DNA of 11,629 nt from Bacillota bacterium (GTDB lineage Bacteria; Bacillota; Clostridia; Christensenellales; SZUA-584): contig JAEWBO010000017.1 of the NCBI GenBank assembly GCA_023391105.1, positions 1 to 11,629 of the forward strand. The letters run 5' to 3'. Below are positions 1 through 6,726 of the stretch, piece after piece. Numbering within the stretch: position 1 is the first letter of the stretch; each line of letters begins with the position of its first letter. The position numbers and the translations under genes are program-made. Under the pieces are notes generated by a model. The model was not told the origin of the DNA. It made no database searches and saw only the letters and a list, made by a program, of their open reading frames with translations.

Positions 1-544
1 CATTTATCTCGGCATATTCCCCGTCTTCCGCCAAAAAGCTTCCGGACAGCGATAGCGTCGGATCCCAGTTCGTGATGATTTCGTCGGGGACAGTTTCCGG
101 CGCGGTCTCGATCATTTCTTCCAACTGTGCCGCCCATTCATCATCGTTATCTTTTTGCGCAAGTATAAGCGCTTGTTCAAGCTCTCCTTTTGTTTGTTCC
201 TTGGTCTTTATGACATCTTTGCCTTTTGCGAAATAATCCACCAAAGGTTTGATGCGTGAATCATTAAACTCTGTCTGTTTCACTTTATATACAGGAAAAA
301 CTGTGACATCCGGCACGCTGATTGATGCGTTGATCTCGACCTTTGTATCGTTGCCTTTCATATCCAGCGTCTCCTGCCAGCTCACGGGTGCGTCATAAGC
401 GCCAAAAGGCGCCGGAGAGCCCTGGAGCTTTTCCTCTAAACCGCCTCCGTAGACCACCGCTGTTTTTTCCGGCGTTGGCTGACATCCGCAGATAAAGATT
501 ATGAATAAAGACGCCATAGCGATTCCCATTTTGAAGCGTTTCAT
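1..544 (-). CDS. DUF6034-like lipoprotein (partial, 3' end outside window)
   Basis: The minus strand is open from an ATG at 544 to the left edge, giving 181 codons without a stop, so only the N-terminal part is seen. The start is preceded by AAAGGAG (556-562) 11 nt upstream. The protein begins MKRFKMGIAMASLFIIFICG followed by Cys21, a short type II signal peptide with a lipobox-like end, so it should be a membrane-anchored extracytoplasmic lipoprotein. After the Cys comes QPTPEK, then a Gly/Pro-rich linker, a segment with WQETLD and alternating acidic/hydrophobic strands (about residues 54-90), and a Lys/Glu/Gln-rich helical part (about 105-145). This layout recalls the DUF6034 lipoproteins of Oscillospiraceae; the family name is from memory and moderately sure. 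No catalytic motif is visible and the function is unknown. It is divergent from the flavodiiron operon and no clear promoter was found for it. Confidence 0.75.
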   Translation of the reverse strand, partial: MKRFKMGIAMASLFIIFICGCQPTPEKTAVVYGGGLEEKLQGSPAPFGAYDAPVSWQETLDMKGNDTKVEINASISVPDVTVFPVYKVKQTEFNDSRIKPLVDYFAKGKDVIKTKEQTKGELEQALILAQKDNDDEWAAQLEEMIETAPETVPDEIITNWDPTLSLSGSFLAEDGEYAEIN

Positions 545-814
545 TTATTGCGCAGCTCCTTTCAGCGATTTTCACTCATGCTGCATACATGTAAGACGTT
601 TCAAGACACATAAAGTGCTAAGGTATTTAGAGAATTTTTATAATATTTGTTCTTCGTGCTAATATCATCATTGCTGTGTAACACCTTCCAGCTCAAAAGC
701 GGCTTGTTTTTCCCAATATTTAAAAATAGACACCCAAATTGTTGCAAATGCAACACATAGAACTCTCAAATTGTGTTAAGTTAGAAACAGAACAAAAAGA
801 GGAGGGTATGACAG
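545..814. other. Divergent intergenic region
   Basis: This 270-nt AT-rich spacer separates the divergent lipoprotein and flavodiiron genes. It contains the minus-strand ribosome binding site (556-562), a 16-bp dyad TGTTGC-AAAT-GCAACA (740-755), and two copies of CAAATTGT (735-742 and 767-774) spaced 32 bp apart. No ORF with a ribosome binding site and no RNA gene was recognised in it. Confidence 0.6.
740..755. promoter_or_regulatory. CRP/FNR-type dyad upstream of flavodiiron gene
   Basis: A perfect dyad, TGTTGC-AAAT-GCAACA, lies 59 nt upstream of the flavodiiron ATG. Two 6-bp arms with a 4-bp centre are the architecture of CRP/FNR-superfamily sites, including HcpR-type sites reported for nitrosative-stress genes. 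No strong -35/-10 pair is visible downstream, which would suit an activator-dependent promoter. CAAATTGT overlaps its left edge and recurs 32 bp (about three helical turns) downstream. The identity of the regulator is inference. Confidence 0.4.
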
Positions 815-2047
815 ATGGGAAAGGCTTTAACGGATAAGGTGACATGGGTCGGCAAAGTGGACTGGGAGCTTAAAAAGTTCCACGGCGACGAGTATTCCAC
901 GCGCAGAGGCTCGTCCTACAATTCGTATCTCATTCGGGATGAAAAGACGGTGCTTATCGATACTGTTTGGCAGCCGTACGACAAGGAATTTGTCGCCCGC
1001 CTCAGTGAGGAAATTGACCTTAACAGCATCGATTATATCGTCGCGAACCACGCGGAAGTGGATCACAGCGGCGCACTGCCGGAGCTGATGCGCCATATCC
1101 CCGAGACGCCTATTTACTGCACCGCCAACGGTGTAAAATCGCTCAAAGGGCATTATCATAAGGACTGGAATTTTGTCACGGTGAAAACGGGAGACACGCT
1201 GAAGCTGGGCAGCTCCAGCCTGATATTCATAGAAGCGCCGATGCTGCACTGGCCGGACAGCATGTTCACCTATATGACAGACGAAAACATATTGTTTTCC
1301 AACGACGCGTTCGGACAGCATTACGCCACCGAATCGCTGTATAACGACGCAGTGGATAGCGCAGAGCTATACGCCGAGGCGATCAAGTATTACGCAAATA
1401 TACTCACCCCCTTTTCGCCGCTCGTGACGAAGAAGATAAACGAGGTATTGGGGTTTGGGCTGCCGGTCGATATGATCTGCCCGAGCCACGGCGTGATCTG
1501 GAAGGATGATCCCGTGCAGATCGTTAAAAAGTATCTTGCATGGGCAGATTCGTATCAGGAGAATCAGATCACCCTCGTGTACGATTCCATGTGGGGCGCC
1601 ACCCGCCTTATGGCGCAGGCCATCGCGGCAGGCATAAAGGCGCAGGACGATGCCGTCACCGTGAAGCTGTTTAACGCAGCCAAGGAGGACAAGAACGACA
1701 TCATCACCGAGGTGTTCCGCTCAAAAATGGTGCTCATCGGCTCATCCACCATCAACCGCGGATACCTGTATGCCATCGGCGGGCTGCTCGAGATGATCAA
1801 AGGGCTCAAGTTTACAGGCAAAAAAGCGGCGGCGTTCGGCAGCTATGGCTGGAGCGGTGAATCGGTCGGTCAGCTCACCCGCGCAATGGAAGATGCCGGT
1901 TTTGAGGTAACGGAAGGCGTAAAGACGCTTTGGAAGCCGGATGACACAGCGCTTTCGGCATGTGAAGAATACGGAAGAAGAATTGCGGGGATAAAAGAAG
2001 AAGGAAAGCAGATTGCCGGAGAAAAACGTCTTGTGTCGGATATATAA
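815..2047 (+). CDS. fprA: Flavodiiron protein (FprA family A-type flavoprotein)
   Basis: This 410-aa protein has the full length of a class A flavodiiron protein, a cytoplasmic enzyme of anaerobes that reduces O2 to water and/or NO to N2O at a diiron site fed by FMN. The N-terminal metallo-beta-lactamase-like domain (about 1-245) keeps every expected iron ligand: His79, Glu81 and Asp83 in NHAEVDHSG, His145 in MLHWPDSM, Asp164 in SNDAFGQH and His225 in CPSHG. The C-terminal flavodoxin domain (about 252-395) has the phosphate loop YDSMWGATRLMA and the FMN-contacting SSTINRGY and FGSYGWSGES segments. There is no rubredoxin or flavin reductase fusion, so electrons must come from a separate donor such as rubredoxin. 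The start has GAGGAGGG (799-806) 8 nt upstream; the ATG at 808 is in another frame and stops after nine codons. A cupin gene follows after 33 nt in what looks like one operon. Whether O2 or NO is preferred cannot be read from the sequence. Confidence 0.96.
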   Translation: MGKALTDKVTWVGKVDWELKKFHGDEYSTRRGSSYNSYLIRDEKTVLIDTVWQPYDKEFVARLSEEIDLNSIDYIVANHAEVDHSGALPELMRHIPETPIYCTANGVKSLKGHYHKDWNFVTVKTGDTLKLGSSSLIFIEAPMLHWPDSMFTYMTDENILFSNDAFGQHYATESLYNDAVDSAELYAEAIKYYANILTPFSPLVTKKINEVLGFGLPVDMICPSHGVIWKDDPVQIVKKYLAWADSYQENQITLVYDSMWGATRLMAQAIAAGIKAQDDAVTVKLFNAAKEDKNDIITEVFRSKMVLIGSSTINRGYLYAIGGLLEMIKGLKFTGKKAAAFGSYGWSGESVGQLTRAMEDAGFEVTEGVKTLWKPDDTALSACEEYGRRIAGIKEEGKQIAGEKRLVSDI

Positions 2048-2080
2048 AAGAATCACAGATTAAGAAAGGGGTTTAATATC

Positions 2081-2428
2081 ATGAAGATACTGAAAAACAT
2101 CGATCTGGAGACAGTCCTCAATATGGCGGAGCTCGTCTCTTATCAGCCGGGACAAATCGTGAGCCGCACGCTCGTCCAGAACAAAGCCGTGAGCATGACG
2201 CTGTTCGCGTTCGACGCAAACGAGGAGATCAGCTCGCATGAATCCAAGGGCGACGCGCTCGTGTATATACTCGACGGCACCGGAACCGTCACCATCGGCG
2301 GCAATGTGCACTCTCTTGGCGCCGGGCAGACCATCGTGATGCCCGCAGGCATACCGCACGCCGTGGAAGCGCCGGCACCGTTTAAGATGCTGCTCGTCGT
2401 GGTGTTCCCCAGCGAGGCACAAAGCTGA
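2081..2428 (+). CDS. Small single-domain cupin protein
   Basis: This 115-aa protein is essentially one cupin_2 domain. It carries a first motif around residues 50-73 (SSHESKGDALVYILDGTG) and a second around 79-95 (LGAGQTIVMPAGIPHAV). The canonical metal set is reduced: His53 and His93 remain, but the second His of the HxH pair and the usual Glu are missing, with Asp58 nearby. It could therefore be a metal-poor binding or isomerase-type cupin; no substrate can be assigned. Close relatives (MKxLxNIDLENVL... cupins) are common in Clostridia. The ribosome binding site AAAGGGG (2065-2071) sits 9 nt before the ATG. It lies 33 nt after the flavodiiron gene and is probably co-transcribed with it, with transcription ending at the terminator near 2674-2702. 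The link suggests a role in oxidative or nitrosative stress, but that is guilt by association. Confidence 0.88.
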   Translation: MKILKNIDLETVLNMAELVSYQPGQIVSRTLVQNKAVSMTLFAFDANEEISSHESKGDALVYILDGTGTVTIGGNVHSLGAGQTIVMPAGIPHAVEAPAPFKMLLVVVFPSEAQS

Positions 2429-2463
2429 AATGAATACGCGAACACCGCATGCCAGTAGATTCA

Positions 2464-2695
2464 GAACCGGCCGTACAGTCGGTTCCACACTGTCAAAAAA
2501 GTCTTAAAATAATAATTCGTGGGCAAGGCGGGCTTTTGCTCGCTCAGCCCACACCTTGGCTCCACCCCAAAAGCGTTGCTTTTGGGGACCCCGGGGTTTT
2601 GCGCGGTTTCGAGTTTGCGAGGAACAAGCACAACCGGTAAACTGGCGGAAAACCGAGGTTTTTCGACAAGCGCGAACCGGCTGAACTGCCGGTTC
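2464..2695. repeat. Dyad-rich non-coding element with imperfect terminal inverted repeats
   Basis: The 348 nt between the cupin and methyltransferase genes hold no convincing gene but a compact set of inverted repeats. The left end (2464-2503) and the reverse complement of the right end (2655-2695) match at about 28 of 40 positions. This includes 19 of the outer 22, each carrying GAACCGGC...CGGTTC, then TGTC and an A run. Inside are a 10-bp perfect hairpin CCCCAAAAGC-GTT-GCTTTTGGGG (2565-2587), the palindrome ACCCCGGGGT (2588-2597), and GTGGGC/GCCCAC (2519-2524 with 2547-2552). The size (about 232 bp) and ends resemble a MITE- or REP-type dispersed element. No target-site duplication was recognised. 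Its copy number in the genome is unknown from this window. Confidence 0.5.
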
Positions 2696-2702
2696 TTTTT
2701 TG
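2674..2702 (+). terminator. Intrinsic terminator of the flavodiiron-cupin operon
   Basis: A perfect 8-bp GC-rich stem GAACCGGC / GCCGGTTC (2674-2681 and 2688-2695) with loop TGAACT is followed directly by six T residues (2696-2701). It is the right arm of the dyad element and is well placed to stop transcription from the operon before the methyltransferase promoter. Confidence 0.85.
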
Positions 2703-2710
2703 TCCTTTTG

Positions 2711-2739
2711 TTGTCACCGTCCTGTATCAATGATAGTAT
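2711..2739 (+). promoter_or_regulatory. Sigma-A-type promoter for the methyltransferase gene
   Basis: TTGTCA (2711-2716, 5 of 6 to consensus) and TAGTAT (2734-2739, 4 of 6) are separated by 17 nt. They lie just after the terminator and about 38 nt upstream of the methyltransferase ATG. Confidence 0.5.
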
Positions 2740-2776
2740 ATGGTTAATTCATAATAGGTGGTGTGATATAAACATC

Positions 2777-3256
2777 ATGAAGGCTGATACAAAAAATCGA
2801 ATCGCGTGCCGTGCGGATACGCCGCTTGGCGTATTCACCGCGCTGTATGAAGATGGCGTCATCCGCCGCGTGCTCTTTCCCGACGAGCCCTGCCCCCAAA
2901 GCTTTTCCGTCTTTGACGACAGCTTGCCGTTTGCCGCGCAGATCAATGAATATTTCGCGGGCAAGCGCCGCAGCTTCTCGCTGCCCATGACCATCCCCGG
3001 CACGCCTTTTCGGCAAAGCGTGTACCGCGCCGTCATCGACATTCCGTACGGATGCACCGCGTCATATTCAGCAGTGGCGCTGGCTGCGGGTTATCCGCTG
3101 GCCATGCGCGCCGTGGGCACCGCCATGAAGATGAATCAGCTGCCGCTGCTTATTCCCTGCCACCGCGTCGTCCACAAGGCGGCGAAAATCGAGGCATACC
3201 GGGGCGGCCTGGATATCAAAAGCTACCTTTTAACGCTGGAAACAAACCAAAGCTGA
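2777..3256 (+). CDS. ogt: Methylated-DNA--[protein]-cysteine S-methyltransferase
   Basis: This 159-aa suicide repair protein would transfer the alkyl group from O6-alkylguanine (and O4-alkylthymine) in DNA to its own cysteine. The C-terminal DNA-binding domain is clear: FRQSVYRAVIDIPYG (78-92), a recognition region with the arginine finger Arg111 in RAVGTAMKMN, and the active site IPCHRV with acceptor Cys128. The YRGGLDIKSYLL segment (141-152) completes the family pattern. The N-terminal part (about 1-70) is the usual weakly conserved ribonuclease-H-like domain. The length fits Ogt/MGMT without an AdaA domain, so it is probably a constitutive repair enzyme. The frame is open upstream to 2519, but that stretch is the hairpin-rich terminator region and was excluded. 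ATG 2777 is the first codon after the promoter, with AGGTGGTG (2756-2763) 13 nt upstream, a longer spacing than usual. It stands alone between a terminator and the pilus operon. Confidence 0.92.
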   Translation: MKADTKNRIACRADTPLGVFTALYEDGVIRRVLFPDEPCPQSFSVFDDSLPFAAQINEYFAGKRRSFSLPMTIPGTPFRQSVYRAVIDIPYGCTASYSAVALAAGYPLAMRAVGTAMKMNQLPLLIPCHRVVHKAAKIEAYRGGLDIKSYLLTLETNQS

Positions 3257-3380
3257 TTTACCGGTGTAATAATTTATCATTTTTTTAAAATTGTCGGTTA
3301 TGACAGGCAATAGCTGTTTATATGTATGATGGCGGTTTTTGACATGCCGCAGATATATAAATAAAGGCGGAATGCACTCT

Positions 3381-4457
3381 ATGCAAAGCTTACGGCTTAA
3401 CGACCTGCTCGAAGAATCCAAAAAATACAACGCAACAGACCTGCACATCTGTGTGGGTTCTTATCCGCTGATGCGCGTTAACGCAAAGCTTCAGTCGGTG
3501 CCGGGCACAGCCGTGCTCTCCCCCGACAACGCCGCCGCGATCGTTGAGCAATGCCTCGATGAAAAGAAAAAGCAGCAGCTCGAGGAGAAAAAGGTGCTGG
3601 ATTTTTCGTATTCCATACGCGGCTTCGGACGATTCCGCTGCAACATATACAAACAACGCGGTACATACGCGATGGCGGTGCGCATGCTGCCGCCCAACAT
3701 CCCCCCGTTTGAGTCACTTGGGCTGCCCGATACCATTCTTCGGTTTCCCAAGAAAACCAACGGCCTCGTGCTGCTAACAGGCGCGACGGGCTGCGGCAAA
3801 TCCACCACGCTCGCAAGCCTCATCGATATCATCAACTGCGAATATCCGTATCATATTCTGACCATCGAAGACCCGGTGGAATACCTGCACTGCCACAGCA
3901 AAAGCCTGGTCACACAGCGCGAGATCGGCGAGGATGCGGAATCGTTCGCGGCCGCGCTGCGCTCGGCACTGCGTCAGGATCCTGATGTCATCATGGTGGG
4001 CGAAATGCGCGATCAGGAAACGATGGCCATAGCGCTGTCCGCCGCCGAGACAGGACATCTTGTGTTCTCCACGCTGCACACCGTGGGCGCTGTAAAAACC
4101 ATCGACCGCATACTCGATTCCTTTTCGACAGATCAGCAAAACCAGATAAGAAGCCAGCTTGCCACGGTGCTTGAAGGCATTGTGTCTCAGCTGCTGCTGC
4201 CCCGCAAAGACGGAAAGGGTCTTGTGTCCGTGTGCGAGGTGATGGTGGCCACACCTGCCGTACGCAATCTGATACGTGACGGCAAGCACTATCAGATCAG
4301 CAACATCATACAGACCGGCAAGGATCAGGGCATGAGCTCGCTCGAAAGAAATCTTGCCGAACTGGTCGCACAGGATATCGTCGATGAAAAAACCGCCAAG
4401 ATTAAGGCGCAGGACGTCAAGCTGTTCGAGCAGTATTTGGCGCTTGCGAAGCGATAA
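3381..4457 (+). CDS. pilT: PilT-type secretion/pilus ATPase
   Basis: This 358-aa cytoplasmic hexameric ATPase of the GspE/PilT superfamily powers pilus fibre movement. The N-terminal PAS-like domain starts NDLLEESKKYNATDLHICVG. The motor domain has Walker A GATGCGKST (134-142), the Asp box TIEDPVEYLH (Glu163/Asp164), Walker B DPDVIMVGEMRD with Glu208, and the His box ETGHLVFSTLHT (223-234). The TPAVRNLIRDGK stretch (291-302) is the signature near the C-terminus of PilT retraction ATPases. The tetracysteine zinc motif of PilB/GspE is absent, so PilT is a better match than PilB. The start was set at ATG 3381, 10 nt after AAGGCGG (3364-3370); ATGs at 3339 and 3372 have no usable spacing. It is the first gene of the operon, 12 nt before pilC. 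With no PilB nearby it may act as the only local motor or depend on a PilB elsewhere. A weak -10 (TATGAT, 3325-3330) lies in the 124-nt upstream gap. Confidence 0.93.
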   Translation: MQSLRLNDLLEESKKYNATDLHICVGSYPLMRVNAKLQSVPGTAVLSPDNAAAIVEQCLDEKKKQQLEEKKVLDFSYSIRGFGRFRCNIYKQRGTYAMAVRMLPPNIPPFESLGLPDTILRFPKKTNGLVLLTGATGCGKSTTLASLIDIINCEYPYHILTIEDPVEYLHCHSKSLVTQREIGEDAESFAAALRSALRQDPDVIMVGEMRDQETMAIALSAAETGHLVFSTLHTVGAVKTIDRILDSFSTDQQNQIRSQLATVLEGIVSQLLLPRKDGKGLVSVCEVMVATPAVRNLIRDGKHYQISNIIQTGKDQGMSSLERNLAELVAQDIVDEKTAKIKAQDVKLFEQYLALAKR

Positions 4458-4469
4458 AGGAGAAAATGA

Positions 4470-5519
4470 ATGAAAATAGCCAAAGAGCTCTCAAGTGCCG
4501 ATCTGTCGTCTCTGTCACGGCAGCTCGCGCTCGTTGTGGATTCAGAACTCTCGCTGCAGGAAGGTCTCGAGCTGATTGCCGGGCAAAGCAAGGCAAAAAC
4601 CGTCAAGGAGCTTTTATCGCGCGTGGAAACACGGCTCAATGAAGGAGATTCACTTGCCGAAGCGTTTGCCAAAGAGACGGACGTGCTGCCCGATTTTTAT
4701 ATCCAGACGATCCGCATCGGCGAGCAAAGCGGCAACCTCGAAAAGGTACTCAGCCGCGTGGCCGATTCATACGACAAAGATGCAAAAATATCGGCCAAGG
4801 TCATGCAGGCCGTCACGTATCCGATCATACTCACAATTCTCATGCTGGGTGTCATTATCCTGCTGCTCTCAGAGGTCATGCCCATGTTCGACGAGGTGCT
4901 TTCATCCGTCGGCGGCGAAATGCCGGGCATCACGCGCGCGCTGATGGACATCGGCCGCTTTATCAGCACGTATTTCTATATCATCATTGCCATTATCGCG
5001 CTCGCTGTGGTCATGGTTATCGCCATACGCCAGACGGAGCAGGGCCGAGAAAGGCTGGACGGTTTCAGGCTGAAAATGCCCATTCAGCGCGGCATTGTGA
5101 AAAACACGGCGGCGGTGCGTTTTGCGCGCACGCTGGCCATGCTGATCCGCAGCGGCATCGGTCTTGCCGAGGGTGTCCGCATGACGGGCAATATCGTCAT
5201 GAATACGCGCATCAAGGCGCTTATTGAAAAAGCGGCAGACAGCATCGAACAGGGCAGCACATTGAAGCAGGCGCTGCTTTCCTTAGGGCTCTTCCCCGGG
5301 CTGCTGCTGCGCATACTCGCTGTCGCGGAAAGCACCGGCCACACAGACGACATGCTGGACAAGGCCGCGGACGTGATGGAGGAAGAACTTGACGAACGGC
5401 TGACCCGGCTCGCCACAGTGCTTGAGCCCGCGCTTATCATCGTGCTGTCCGTCATCATCGGCATCGTGCTCATCTCCGTGATACTGCCTGTCACCCGAAT
5501 TATGAACGCAGTGGGTTAA
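4470..5519 (+). CDS. pilC: PilC/GspF-family inner-membrane platform protein
   Basis: This 349-aa polytopic membrane protein has the duplicated T2SS-F domain of pilus platform proteins: repeat one about 13-138, repeat two about 215-342. Each repeat carries the related motif IGEQSGNLEKVL (83-94) or VAESTGHTDDML (285-296). Hydrophobic segments at about 117-139, 166-187 and 318-342 follow the usual three-helix arrangement, with YPII and LEPALII at the starts of the first and last. The platform connects the cytoplasmic ATPase to the growing pilin fibre. It is slightly shorter than Gram-negative PilC (about 400 aa) because the N-terminal extension is missing. The ribosome binding site AAAGGAG (4456-4462) overlaps the pilT stop codon and sits 7 nt before the ATG, so the two are co-translated. 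The next gene starts 4 nt after its stop. Confidence 0.93.
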   Translation: MKIAKELSSADLSSLSRQLALVVDSELSLQEGLELIAGQSKAKTVKELLSRVETRLNEGDSLAEAFAKETDVLPDFYIQTIRIGEQSGNLEKVLSRVADSYDKDAKISAKVMQAVTYPIILTILMLGVIILLLSEVMPMFDEVLSSVGGEMPGITRALMDIGRFISTYFYIIIAIIALAVVMVIAIRQTEQGRERLDGFRLKMPIQRGIVKNTAAVRFARTLAMLIRSGIGLAEGVRMTGNIVMNTRIKALIEKAADSIEQGSTLKQALLSLGLFPGLLLRILAVAESTGHTDDMLDKAADVMEEELDERLTRLATVLEPALIIVLSVIIGIVLISVILPVTRIMNAVG

Positions 5520-5523
5520 CGGT

Positions 5524-5847
5524 ATGAAGCGAATCAATTTGTCTTTTGTATCCGTCCTCATAACCATATTCGTGATCACCGTCGCGGCGGTTATCGTTTT
5601 TGCTGCCATCGGCGACTACACAAACAGTTACGATGAAAAGAAGGTCGTGGAAATACGCGAAACGGTGCTTGGTTATGTGGCCGAATGCTATGCACTGGAA
5701 GGCCGGTATCCCGCCGATCTTCGATACCTTGAGGACAACTACGGCCTCGTGCTGGACAGAGACAAATATGTATACCACTACCTCATCTTTGCGTCCAACT
5801 TCTTACCGGACGTTAAGGTGATCCCGATTAATCAGGAAGGAAACTAG
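5524..5847 (+). CDS. Small single-pass membrane protein of the pilus operon
   Basis: This 107-aa protein has one N-terminal hydrophobic helix (about 8-30) and then a soluble extracytoplasmic part. It lacks the G-F-x-x-x-E prepilin peptidase site, so it is not a canonical pilin, although the topology (short charged N-terminus, long helix, small globular domain) is pilin-like. The soluble part has a charged helix (about 37-60), ECYALEGRYPADLRYLEDNYGL (55-76 region), and YVYHYLIFASNFLPDVKVIP, with aromatic residues suggesting a compact fold. The YPADLxYLExNYGL pattern is like that of pseudopilins after their first helix. It begins 4 nt after the pilC stop and ends 1 nt before the DUF4860 gene, so it is certainly in the operon. 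Likely a minor or assembly pseudopilin anchored without cleavage; function is inference. Confidence 0.8.
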   Translation: MKRINLSFVSVLITIFVITVAAVIVFAAIGDYTNSYDEKKVVEIRETVLGYVAECYALEGRYPADLRYLEDNYGLVLDRDKYVYHYLIFASNFLPDVKVIPINQEGN

Positions 5848-5848
5848 C

Positions 5849-6325
5849 ATGCATCCAAGAAGCAAGGTGTTTGCGATAGAGTCCATCACCGTCATGTTCG
5901 TCATGATCATATTTGCGCTGGTCACGTTTCTCGTGATTAACGCAGGATCAAGCGCCTACAACACGATCTTGGGCGACAAGCAGAGCACCGAAAGCGCACG
6001 CGTGGCCTATTCATATATCAATATGAAGATACGCCAAAACGATGCGGCGGGCTGCATCGACGTGGTAGACACACAGTTTGGCGATACGCTCAAGATCGAT
6101 ATCGAAAACGGCGAATACTGCACGTACATCTTTTTCAGTGACGGCTCGCTTTACGAATGCCTCACGCCCTTCGGCAAGCCTCCCGCCCTCAGCGCCGCCA
6201 ACAAGATCACCGTGCTCAGCGGATTTTCGCTGGAGCGCAGCGGCAATTTTATATCGATGAGCTGCGTATGTGAAAATGACGGTACAGAAGAAACTATGGA
6301 AGGGACGGTGGGTCTGCGGACATGA
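5849..6325 (+). CDS. DUF4860-like pilus operon protein
   Basis: This 158-aa protein has an N-terminal hydrophobic helix (about 13-33) and an extracytoplasmic domain with AYSYINMKIRQNDAAGCIDV (about 49-68), a beta-rich middle (GDTLKIDIENGEYCTYIFF) and GSLYECLTPFG. These match my recollection of DUF4860, a family found in clostridial pilus clusters. The N-terminus SKVFAIES looks like a decayed class III prepilin signal: Glu11 falls at the +5 position if Val7 were residue +1, but the essential Gly before the cleavage point is Lys6. It is therefore probably an uncleaved pseudopilin. Three Cys (59, 90 and 104 region) plus a CVCEN segment near the end could form disulfides outside the cell. Ribosome binding site AGGAAGGA (5834-5841) is 7 nt upstream. 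Its TGA overlaps the ATG of the next gene. Confidence 0.8.
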   Translation: MHPRSKVFAIESITVMFVMIIFALVTFLVINAGSSAYNTILGDKQSTESARVAYSYINMKIRQNDAAGCIDVVDTQFGDTLKIDIENGEYCTYIFFSDGSLYECLTPFGKPPALSAANKITVLSGFSLERSGNFISMSCVCENDGTEETMEGTVGLRT

Positions 6326-6726
6326 AGAACAAAAAAGGCTTCACGCTTGTGGAAGTGATCATCGCAATCGCCGCCCTTGGCATCATATGCGCCGTGCTGC
6401 TAAAGCTGTTTGTGCTTTCGGGCGATACCAATAAGCGGGCGGGCAAAATGCAGGAGGCACAGCTTGCGGTCACATCCGTTGCCGAGGTGCTTGTTTCCGG
6501 AGAAACCATGCAGGACGCTTTTGACCACCTCGGACTGACTGCCGCGGAGGGCATCACCGGTACATATTCCTTGGTAAAAGGCGACATCACAGTGGATATC
6601 GATATTACCGAAAAGGATGGCGATTATCCCGGCACGCTGTATGACCTCGATATCCGTGCGCAAAGCGGCGATAAAGAGCTTGCCGCCATTACAACAGCGC
6701 GGTATGTGAAGGAGGTTGCGTCATGA
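6322..6726 (+). CDS. Type IV prepilin / pseudopilin with N-terminal cleavage-methylation motif
   Basis: This 134-aa protein carries the only canonical class III prepilin signal in the window: MKNKKG followed by FTLVEVIIAIAALGI. Prepilin peptidase would cut after Gly6 and methylate Phe7, and Glu11 is the conserved +5 Glu needed for fibre assembly. The hydrophobic helix runs to about residue 30, and the helix continues with SGDTNKRAGKMQEAQLAVTS. The C-terminal domain is short and acidic with KGDITVDIDITEKDGDYPGT, smaller than most major pilins, so a minor pilin or pseudopilin role is as likely as major subunit. It overlaps the preceding and following genes by ATGA (6322-6325 and 6723-6726), so translation is coupled. 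It needs a prepilin peptidase that is not encoded in this window. Confidence 0.9.
   Translation: MKNKKGFTLVEVIIAIAALGIICAVLLKLFVLSGDTNKRAGKMQEAQLAVTSVAEVLVSGETMQDAFDHLGLTAAEGITGTYSLVKGDITVDIDITEKDGDYPGTLYDLDIRAQSGDKELAAITTARYVKEVAS

Noticed and set aside
827..1321. Long antisense ORF within the flavodiiron gene
   Set aside because: Shadow of a strongly supported gene, with no family features and no ribosome binding site noted.
2519..2776. Upstream extension of the methyltransferase reading frame
   Set aside because: This part covers the hairpins, terminator and promoter, is not like the family N-terminus, and would make the protein 86 aa too long.
3339..3380. Longer PilT N-terminus from ATG 3339 or 3372
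   Set aside because: Neither has a usable ribosome binding site; AAGGCGG is placed correctly only for ATG 3381, which also matches the family start.
3774..4289. Antisense ORF of 171 codons within pilT
   Set aside because: Composition-driven shadow over conserved Walker and His-box codons.
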